Positions 46,718 to 54,113 of a stretch of DNA of 54,113 nt are shown here, one piece after another. The translations under genes were made by a program, and so were the position numbers. Under the pieces are notes generated by a model. That model was not told the origin of the DNA and searched no databases. It saw only the letters and a list, made by a program, of their open reading frames with translations. Within the stretch, counting starts at the first letter, position 1. Each line of letters starts with the position of its first letter. Source of the stretch: Rhodanobacter sp. (GTDB lineage Bacteria; Pseudomonadota; Gammaproteobacteria; Xanthomonadales; Rhodanobacteraceae); the NCBI GenBank assembly GCA_004298015.1, contig SCSE01000051.1, positions 1-54,113 on the forward strand, in the 5' to 3' direction.

Positions 46718-48735
46718 AGCACCCACACCAGCAGCAGGATCAGGGTCATGAAGCTGTACAGCAGATAGGTGGACAGACGCCCGCCTTGCAGGATCGTCAC
46801 CCGTTCGGCGGTGCGTTGCACCAGGCGGCCCAACGGCAGATAGAGCTGATGCCAGAAGTGTTCCTGCACCTGCACGCGGTATGTCGGTTTTGGATCCGAC
46901 GGGTGCGGCAGTTCGCGCTGCATCCGGAACACCGGACCAAACAGGTGGCGGATCGGCTGGCCGAAGCCTTCGGAGGAATCCTGCATGCGCGGGGTCTGCC
47001 ACGGGTAGCCGCAATCCCACGGTGGCGTTCGACGAACGCGGCCATGGTAGATGCGACGCACCAGCACAAAAGTGACGCCGATCACGAGCAGCAGGCCGAC
47101 CCACAACCACAGGCCGCTGTACGAGGTCTGGCTCGATGTGATCGGCGTCATCCACCACGGCGACGGTCCACGCTGCACGCTCGTGCCGACCAGTTGCCGG
47201 GTGATGCGGCTCACCACATCCAGCGCGACCTGGGGGAATACGCCGATCAGCACACAACCGAGTGCCAGCCAGCTCAGCCCGACTCGCTCAAGCCAGCTGG
47301 CGTCGTGCGCGTTCTCCAGCCCCTGCTCGCGTGGCTGGCCCAGAAAGATGACACCGTAGAATTTGACCATCACGTAGCCGGCCAGTGCCACCGTCAGCGC
47401 CACCAGCGCAGCCCCCAGCGGTACGATCATGTTGAGGAAGGCGTGCGGGATCCGTGGTGTCTGTAAAAACGCCTGCAGCAGCAGCCACTCGGAGACAAAG
47501 CCGTTCAGTGGTGGCAGACCGGCGATGGCCAGCGAACCGATCAGCGCCAGTGCCGCCACCCACGGCATGTAGCGGATCAGTCCGCCGAGCTTGCCCAGGC
47601 TGCGCTCGCCGGTGGCGTGCATGACCGAACCGGTGACCAGAAACAGCAGGCTCTTGAAGAACGCGTGGTTGAACGCATGGATCAGGGCCGCCGCCAGGGC
47701 CAGCGCGGCGAGCAGGCGCATGTCGAAGCTGCGGCACAACAGTGCCAGGCCAATCCCCGCGAAGATCAGCCCGATATTCTCGATCGAGGAATACGCCAGC
47801 AGACGCTTCATGTCGGTCTGCACGGCGGCGAAGATCGCGCCGTACAACGCTGTGCCAAGGCCCAGACCCAAGGTCAGCAAACCCCACCACCACGGGCCCA
47901 CATGCAGCAAATCCAGGCTGACCCGCAGCAGCCCATAAACCCCGACCTTGAGCATCAGCCCGCTCATCATCGCCGACACCGGTGACGGTGCAGCCGGATG
48001 AGCCTCGGGCAGCCACACATGCAGCGGTACCAGGCCGGCCTTGGCGCCGAACCCGAACAAGGCCAGTACAAAAGCCGCACTGGCCCAGGCCGGCGTGAGA
48101 TGGGCTGCTCGCATGGCATCAAACGTCATCTGCCAGCTGCCGCCTTGCAGCACACCGAAGCTCAGCAAAATGCCGAGCGCACCGACATGTGCCATCAGCA
48201 GATACAGAAAGCCCGCGCGGCGGATCTCAGGGATGCGATGCTGGGTCACCACCAGAAAATACGAGCTCAGCGCCATGGTCTCCCAGGCCACCATGAACAG
48301 GTAGGCGTCGTCGGCCAGCACCACCAGCGCCATGCTGGCCAGAAATACGTGGTACTGCAGGCAGAGCAGCCCCGGCGCCGTGCCTTCGCCTTGCCGGAAG
48401 TAGCCGGCGGCAAAGATCGAAATGCCGGCCCCCGCGCTTCCAAGCAGCACCAAAAAGAAGCCTGAAAGGGTATCCAGACGGACATGAAATGGCATGTTCG
48501 GCAGCCCGAGTGCCAGCACGCTGCTCTGCGCGGTAAAGCCCGGGACCAGGGACATGGCGCCCACGCCGGCAATCCCGAGCGCGACCAGTGCACCCAGCGG
48601 AAACAGCGTGCGTGCGACCCAGCCGATGCGGTTGGGCTGGATCAGACCGAGTGCACCAATCAGAAACCACGAGGCAACCAGAATCAGCAACCCCGCCAGT
48701 GGCGTGGTTGTCGTCAGTGAACTCACCACGTGCAT
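46714..48735 (-). CDS. hyfB: HyfB-like antiporter-type subunit, first gene of the operon
   Basis: The 673-residue membrane protein has about 15-16 helices. It has the NuoL/N core (YLFMVAWETMALSSYFLVVT with Glu, LFGFGAKAGLVPLHVWLPEA with Lys and His, MKRLLAYSSIENIGLIFAGI, ALIHAFNHAFFKSLLFLVTG). The C-terminal extension TPPWDCGYPWQTPRMQDSSE with FGQPIRHLFGPVF is specific for HyfB/HycC-type subunits. A final helix closes the protein. The start ATG 48735 has no good ribosome site; the next in-frame GTGs are close. A 25-codon frame from ATG 48800 runs across this start and could couple translation. The promoter should lie in the AT-rich divergent region. Confidence 0.92.
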   Translation of the reverse strand: MHVVSSLTTTTPLAGLLILVASWFLIGALGLIQPNRIGWVARTLFPLGALVALGIAGVGAMSLVPGFTAQSSVLALGLPNMPFHVRLDTLSGFFLVLLGSAGAGISIFAAGYFRQGEGTAPGLLCLQYHVFLASMALVVLADDAYLFMVAWETMALSSYFLVVTQHRIPEIRRAGFLYLLMAHVGALGILLSFGVLQGGSWQMTFDAMRAAHLTPAWASAAFVLALFGFGAKAGLVPLHVWLPEAHPAAPSPVSAMMSGLMLKVGVYGLLRVSLDLLHVGPWWWGLLTLGLGLGTALYGAIFAAVQTDMKRLLAYSSIENIGLIFAGIGLALLCRSFDMRLLAALALAAALIHAFNHAFFKSLLFLVTGSVMHATGERSLGKLGGLIRYMPWVAALALIGSLAIAGLPPLNGFVSEWLLLQAFLQTPRIPHAFLNMIVPLGAALVALTVALAGYVMVKFYGVIFLGQPREQGLENAHDASWLERVGLSWLALGCVLIGVFPQVALDVVSRITRQLVGTSVQRGPSPWWMTPITSSQTSYSGLWLWVGLLLVIGVTFVLVRRIYHGRVRRTPPWDCGYPWQTPRMQDSSEGFGQPIRHLFGPVFRMQRELPHPSDPKPTYRVQVQEHFWHQLYLPLGRLVQRTAERVTILQGGRLSTYLLYSFMTLILLLVWVL

Positions 48736-48793
48736 AGCGTGGACTCGGGCAGGTCGCTGGTTAGACGGCGGTTGATCAGCCCTGCCTGAATGT

Positions 48794-48822
48794 TTGTCAT
48801 GATAATTTTATTATCATAGAAT
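48794..48822 (+). promoter_or_regulatory. Promoter with perfect palindromic operator in its spacer, between hyfB and the RHH gene
   Basis: TTGTCA (48794-48799) and TAGAAT (48817-48822) form a good sigma-70 promoter with a 17-base spacer toward the RHH gene. The spacer is filled by the perfect palindrome ATGATAAT-TTT-ATTATCAT (48799-48817). TAAAAT on the minus strand (48805-48810) is a possible -10 for hyfB. A repressor bound here would cover both promoters. The half-site TGATAAT also resembles Fur-type half-sites, but with the wrong spacing. Confidence 0.65.
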
Positions 48823-48853
48823 AAGCTTCCAGTGTACGACTGATGATACTTGC

Positions 48854-49012
48854 ATGCCAACAGAAAATCGCACGGCTCGCCTGACGATCCTTATCGACCC
48901 CCGTAAAAAAACGGTCTTGGAGCGCTTGTGTGCGGGAGACGACACCACGCCGTCGCAGGTGGTGCGGCAGTTGATCCGGGACTATATCGAGCAGAAGTCA
49001 GGGCACTCCTGA
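48854..49012 (+). CDS. Small ribbon-helix-helix (CopG-type) DNA-binding protein
   Basis: This 52-residue protein reads MPTENRTARLTILIDPRK, then KTVLERLCAGDDTTPSQV and VRQLIRDYIEQKSGHS. One beta-strand (RLTILID) is followed by two helices (RKKTVLERLCAG and PSQVVRQLIRDYIEQ), the ribbon-helix-helix fold. The Thr-Pro-Ser-Gln helix start is typical. The strand would contact DNA through Arg, Thr and Ile side chains. It is transcribed divergently from hyfB across a palindrome, the usual layout for an autoregulated local regulator. There is no toxin gene beside it, which argues against an antitoxin role. Regulation of the hyf-like operon is inference. Confidence 0.75.
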   Translation: MPTENRTARLTILIDPRKKTVLERLCAGDDTTPSQVVRQLIRDYIEQKSGHS

Positions 49013-49197
49013 CAAAGTGAGTACAACCTCGCCGAAAAGGCCGGGCCGACATCCAAGAGCCCGCGTGCGCGCTGATTGCTGCCAGCACCACGTGCCGGTG
49101 TCGCGGCGGCTTTGAGCGGCCGGGTAGGACGATTGGCGTCAGCGCGGCGCGGCGCCGCATGTCCGGTCACCAGCCAGGTGGTTACGCGTGCAGATGA

Positions 49198-49580
49198 TCA
49201 GCCTGAGGTGATCCGCATCGGCGCACGGTCTGCGCGGGACGGTAGCTGTTCGGTGGATTCAGCCGCGCGTAGACAGGCGATGTCGGCGCTGATGGTCGCG
49301 GCGATGGATTGCCTCTTGTAGGTGACCCGATGGGCGACAAACGCCTGAGCGACCCCCGCAGCGATTTCCAATGCATCTGGCGTGCTGCTTCCAGGCAGAC
49401 AAAGTACGAAATCCTCGCCGCCGCAGCGCCCGACAGGTCGTGTTGGCGGCTGTACTGCGTGAGCAGCTTGAACTGGGCCAGGTTAAAAAGTGCGATCCAG
49501 ACCGGCCGGTCACCGTTCATTGCGTTGGCGGGTCGAATCAAGGCCACCACAGGCTTGGCATCATACCGACGAACGATCGG
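49198..49580 (-). pseudogene. Decayed GGDEF (diguanylate cyclase) domain
   Basis: On the minus strand one frame reads RPVWIALFNLAQFKLLTQY, matching the GGDEF-domain motif FDLDHFKxxND. Two frames over it becomes VGRCGGEDFVLCLPGSSTPD with ALEIAAGVAQAFVAHRVTYK, the active-site GGEDF and its C-terminal context, ending at TGA (49198-49200). Only about 10-15 codons separate the two motifs instead of about 35, so an internal deletion and frameshift are present. No intact start or sensor domain is seen. The stretch is a remnant of a signalling gene. The rest of the gap 49013-49628 shows nothing else. Confidence 0.75.
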
Positions 49581-49628
49581 GCTTCGTGGTGCACGGCCGG
49601 GACAGGGGCTATGCCTTATCATCGTGCG

Positions 49629-50981
49629 ATGCCTCGATCAGTAGCGCCGTCCGCCCCGGGTCTGTTTGCCGAGCCCGATGAACTCAAGCCGCTGGCCGAG
49701 CGGATGCGTCCGCGCAGCCTCGACGAGATCGTCGGCCAGCAGCGCTTGGTGGGTGCCGACAAGGCCCTGCGGCGTGCGCTGGAGGCCGGCAAGATTCACT
49801 CGATGGTGCTGTGGGGGCCGCCCGGCTGCGGCAAGACCACGCTGGCGCTGCTGGTGGCGCGCTACGCCGACGCGGATTTCCGGGCGATCTCGGCGGTGCT
49901 GTCGGGCCTGCCGGATGTGCGCAAGGCGTTGGCCGAGGCCGAAGTGAATTTTGCGCAGGGAAGGCGCACCGTACTGTTCGTCGATGAGGTGCACCGCTTC
50001 AACAAGACCCAGCAGGATGCGTTCCTGCCGCATATCGAGCGCGGCGTGATTATCTTCATCGGCGCGACCACCGAGAACCCCTCGTTCGAGCTGAACTCTG
50101 CGCTGCTGTCGCGCTGTCGCGTGCACGTGCTGGAGCCGCTGTCGACCGACGACATCATCGCCGCATTGAAGCGCGCCCTGGCCGATACCGAACGCGGGCT
50201 AGGCGAACTGCAGCTGCAGGTCGGCAACGATGCGCTGGACTCGATCGCCCAGGCCGCCGACGGTGACGTACGTCGTGCGCTGACCCTGCTGGAAATCGCC
50301 GCCGAACTGGCACAAGACCGGCAGATCGACGAGGCTACGCTGAATCAGGTGCTGGCCGACCGCACGCGCCGCTTCGACAAACAGGGCGAGCAGTTCTACG
50401 ACCAGATCTCGGCACTGCACAAGTCGGTGCGTTCGTCCGATCCCGATGCCGCGGTGTACTGGCTGTGCCGGATGCTCGATGGCGGCGTCGATCCGCTGTA
50501 TCTGGCCCGTCGCATGACCCGCATGGCGGTCGAAGACGTCGGTCTCGCCGAACCCCGGGCCTGGCGCATGGCGCTGGACGCCTGGGACACCTACGAGCGG
50601 CTGGGTAGTCCGGAGGGCGAGCTGGGCCTGGCGCAATTGGCGATCTGGCTGGCGATCGCGCCGAAGAGCAATGCGGCCTATATGGCCTACAACAAGGCGC
50701 GCGCCGCGATCCGCGAGGGCGGCACGCTGGAGGTGCCGATGCATCTGCGCAACGCGCCGACCAAGCTGATGAAAGGGCTCGGTTACGGCAAGGGCTACCA
50801 GTACGACCACGATGCCGAGGGCGGCATTGCGCTCGATCAACAATGCCTTCCGGACGCACTGGTCGGCCGCGTGTTCTACCAGCCGGTCGAGCGTGGACTG
50901 GAGCTCAAGCTCAAGGAAAAGCTCGACGCGCTGCGTGCTCGGCGTGCCGCTGCCAGGGGCCAGGATGGCACCACGGATTGA
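49629..50981 (+). CDS. rarA: Replication-associated recombination protein A (RarA/MgsA)
   Basis: The 450-residue AAA+ ATPase acts at stalled replication forks. The N-terminus has LAERMRPRSLDEIVGQQRL; Walker A is LWGPPGCGKTTLAL and Walker B VLFVDEVHRFNKTQQDAFLP. Sensor 1 is FIGATTENPSFELNSALLSR with the arginine finger. The C-terminal tetramerisation domain shows DQISALHKSVRSSDPDAAVY, MTRMAVEDVGLAEPRA and AIWLAIAPKSNAAYMAY, then HLRNAPTKLMKGLGYGKGYQ. The start is Met 49629 (MPRSVAPS); an in-frame Met six codons upstream is possible. In many gammaproteobacteria it directly follows lolA; here the hyf-like operon lies between. Confidence 0.97.
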   Translation: MPRSVAPSAPGLFAEPDELKPLAERMRPRSLDEIVGQQRLVGADKALRRALEAGKIHSMVLWGPPGCGKTTLALLVARYADADFRAISAVLSGLPDVRKALAEAEVNFAQGRRTVLFVDEVHRFNKTQQDAFLPHIERGVIIFIGATTENPSFELNSALLSRCRVHVLEPLSTDDIIAALKRALADTERGLGELQLQVGNDALDSIAQAADGDVRRALTLLEIAAELAQDRQIDEATLNQVLADRTRRFDKQGEQFYDQISALHKSVRSSDPDAAVYWLCRMLDGGVDPLYLARRMTRMAVEDVGLAEPRAWRMALDAWDTYERLGSPEGELGLAQLAIWLAIAPKSNAAYMAYNKARAAIREGGTLEVPMHLRNAPTKLMKGLGYGKGYQYDHDAEGGIALDQQCLPDALVGRVFYQPVERGLELKLKEKLDALRARRAAARGQDGTTD

Positions 50982-50992
50982 TCCGTGCGGTG

Positions 50993-51796
50993 TCAGCCGG
51001 TTGCGCGTCCGAGCAACTTTCGCAGCCGCGCGCTAAAGTCGCGGATGCGCGCGGCATTGGCGCCGATGTCGCTGCCACCGAGGCGCGATTCGGAGCGGAT
51101 GTCCAGGCGTGAGCCGCTACCGTCCGTGCGTACCCTGATCACCACGTCATCCTTGAAACCGAACCAGACGGTGGTGGCGGTCGCCTCCAGACGGCCATCG
51201 CCAGGCTGATCGGCAGCGATTTTCCAGTCCATCGCGGAGGCGACCCTGGCGGCTGCGGACAGCACCGTGGCGGGCGGCTGGTCGAAATGCAGTGGCTGGA
51301 TGTCGGGATAGGCGGCGTGCTGTTGTGCGGCGATCCGGGTGCCGCCGTAGACCGCTGAGTTCGGTGCGTTTGCGCGCAGTGGCAGGATCGCCACGAAAGG
51401 CGGTGGATTGGAGGTATCGGTGCTGATGTCGTGAATCGCCGGCAGGGCTGCGGCCTTGTGGGCCAGCCACCACGGCGGCACCAAGGCCAGTACGCCCAGC
51501 GACAGGCCGAGTGCGGCATACAGCGCAGCTCGTCGCTGGCGGGCGAACCGTGCCAGCACCAGGCCCAGTAACGATACCGCCATCGCGCCGATACCGCCGA
51601 TCGCGCCCCGGCGGATCAGGCCGAACGCCGTGCCCAGACCGATATGCCCGTAGCGATAGAGTAGCCCCGGCAACGCCACGGCGAGCACGGCCAGCACGCC
51701 CAGGGCGGTACCGAGCAGGGCCATGGCAAGCGCCCAGCGATACCGGTTGCTACGCCCGGTGCCTTGCGTGGGGTGGTCGTCGGGTCGGCTACTCAT
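50993..51796 (-). CDS. DUF1499 domain membrane protein
   Basis: The 267-residue protein has three hydrophobic helices in its first 130 residues (WALAMALLGTALGVLAVLAV; AIGGIGAMAVSLLGLVLARF; AALYAALGLSLGVLALVPPW). A periplasmic or cytoplasmic DUF1499 domain follows: HDISTDTSNPPPFVAILPLR, YPDIQPLHFDQPPATVLSAA, ARVASAMDWKIAADQPGDGR, DDVVIRVRTDGSGSRLDIRS and ESRLGGSDIGANAARIRDF. The signature DxSTDxxNPP and SRVGxSDxGxNAxRI is diagnostic. The function is unknown. An AGGAG site precedes Met 51796. It converges with rarA (11 bases). Confidence 0.88.
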   Translation of the reverse strand: MSSRPDDHPTQGTGRSNRYRWALAMALLGTALGVLAVLAVALPGLLYRYGHIGLGTAFGLIRRGAIGGIGAMAVSLLGLVLARFARQRRAALYAALGLSLGVLALVPPWWLAHKAAALPAIHDISTDTSNPPPFVAILPLRANAPNSAVYGGTRIAAQQHAAYPDIQPLHFDQPPATVLSAAARVASAMDWKIAADQPGDGRLEATATTVWFGFKDDVVIRVRTDGSGSRLDIRSESRLGGSDIGANAARIRDFSARLRKLLGRATG

Positions 51797-52070
51797 GGGC
51801 TTCACTCCTGTCGTCAATTCAGGCCACAAGCCTGCCGTGCTGATTATGCGCGCGGATTCCGTGCCAGCCCGGCCAAGGGCGCCGAATAGCTGCCATGGCC
51901 ATGGTCGGAGATACGCCGGTCTGCAAATCTGCGGGCGCGGATTCGCCGAAAATAGGCCCTCACACAGGCGTATTCTCGCCTCGACCATCGAGGCCCGACA
52001 GCCTCCTGGCCAGGTCGGTCCGGCGCCGCCGCGGCTTTTCATTGCAGCCATCGGCACCCGGCAGCGATAA

Positions 52071-53764
<1,694 letters not shown>

Positions 53765-53813
53765 TACCATCGCGTCCCACACTTCACTGCAGTGCGCCGT
53801 ACAGTCAACCGCC

Positions 53814-53950
53814 GCAGTCTTGACGCGAAGGCAGGAAGCCGAAGCGAACAGCGGCGCAGCCGCTGGCCCCGAAGGGGTGGAGGGCAGGAAGCCCGGAATA
53901 AAACTGCCGTAGCGGTGCGCACCGCGCACCCGACTGCAGAGAACGAGTTC
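53814..53950 (+). repeat. 137-bp hairpin-rich repeat, copy 1
   Basis: The sequence from GCAGTCTTGACGCG to GAACGAGTTC recurs at 53979-54113 with only a two-base deletion and one substitution. It contains four stem-loops: CGC-GAA-GGC-AGGAA-GCC-GAA-GCG nested, CAGCGGC-GCA-GCCGCTG, CCCC-GAA-GGGG and GGGC-AGGAA-GCCC. It also has a terminal GCGGTGC-GCACCGC after GTAG. This copy is not preceded by a tRNA 5' half; its left flank is unrelated. Confidence 0.9.
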
Positions 53951-53951
53951 A

Positions 53952-54113
53952 GGAGAGATGGCCGAGTGGTTTAAGGCAGCAGTCTTGACGCGAAGGCAGG
54001 AAGCCGAAGCGAACAGCGGCGCAGCCGCTGGCCCCGAAGGGGTGGAGGGCAGGAAGCCCGGAATAAAACTGCCGTAGCGGTGCACCGCGCGCCCGACTGC
54101 AGAGAACGAGTTC
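53952..54113 (+). tRNA. tRNA-Ser(UGA) 5' half interrupted in the anticodon loop; 3' end beyond window or lost
   Basis: GGAGAGA (53952-53958), TG, the D-arm GCC...GGC with GAGTGGTTTAA, and the anticodon stem GCAGT (53979-53983) followed by CTTGA form a complete tRNA-Ser 5' half with anticodon TGA at 53986-53988. A 77-base insert (53989-54065) follows. Then AA and the matching stem strand ACTGC (54068-54072) continue into CGTAGCGGTGC, which looks like the variable arm. A T-arm and the closing TCTCTCC are not seen before the window ends. The gene is either split by an insert, has a small intron, or is broken by recombination with the repeat. The serine identity fits the type II D-arm and neighbouring serS. 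Confidence 0.6.
53979..54113 (+). repeat. Hairpin-rich repeat, copy 2, inside the tRNA-Ser gene and at the window end
   Basis: This is the second copy of the repeat, 165 bases after the first and joined to the tRNA-Ser 5' half. Its last base coincides with the end of the window, so the sequence may stop here because an assembly broke at a repeat. Differences from copy 1 are the loss of GC in the terminal hairpin and one A-to-G change. Confidence 0.88.

Noticed and set aside
48799..48817. Canonical Fur box
   Set aside because: Half-sites TGATAAT and ATTATCA are right, but the spacer is three bases rather than one. The neighbouring RHH gene offers a simpler owner; kept only as an alternative.
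53989..54065. Group I intron in tRNA-Ser
   Set aside because: 77 bases is too short for the conserved P3-P7 core, and the stem-loops are simple hairpins in series.

Overview
The window looks like chromosomal DNA of a high-GC gammaproteobacterium of the Xanthomonadales, most likely Rhodanobacteraceae. This is inferred from codon use, from housekeeping genes of gammaproteobacterial type, and from the order aat - trxB - ftsK - lolA - rarA - serS, which matches the classical gammaproteobacterial order apart from insertions. It starts inside a gene and ends inside a repeat, so it may be a whole contig.

Left part (1-19600) is accessory-like. It opens with a nucleotidyltransferase/HEPN pair, followed by two decayed type II toxin-antitoxin modules whose four genes carry stops or frameshifts. 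Next come an aldo/keto reductase, an exported PepSY protein, and a small cluster (class II aldolase, PadR regulator, carboxymuconolactone-decarboxylase-like protein, GST) that begins with an AT-rich promoter/operator. A run of single genes follows: DUF3228, SDR, MsbA-type ABC exporter, YigZ, a DUF1456 protein with a decayed partial copy 1 kb away, TIGR03067, a large secreted PHP-type metallohydrolase, an exported helical-repeat protein, a lipase-like hydrolase, an exported VOC protein and a YdcF-like protein.

Middle part (19600-41600) is mostly metabolic and housekeeping: aldehyde dehydrogenase plus TPP enzyme, xseA, a phospholipase D/cardiolipin synthase-like protein, a long CoA-transferase, a LysE/ArgO exporter, ispG, a methyltransferase, an HD-GYP c-di-GMP phosphodiesterase preceded by a perfect CRP/Clp-type site, an aat/acetyltransferase/DUF2254 operon, trxB, ald, ftsK, a membrane protein and lolA.

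Right part (41600-54113). Between lolA and rarA lies a six-gene minus-strand operon (hyfB-C-E-F-G-I type) for a membrane complex related to hydrogenase-4 and complex I. Its large subunit has lost the [NiFe] cysteines, while its small subunit keeps the [4Fe-4S] ligands. A divergent 52-residue ribbon-helix-helix protein shares the intergenic region with it, and a perfect palindrome there fills the spacer of a good promoter. A decayed GGDEF domain, rarA, a DUF1499 protein, serS and a small membrane protein follow. The window ends with a tRNA-Ser(UGA) 5' half interrupted in the anticodon loop by a hairpin-rich insert; the same insert also lies just upstream in a 137-bp repeat copy.

The strongest candidates for something little described are the hydrogenase-like complex with its putative regulator and operator, and the interrupted tRNA-Ser with its repeat.
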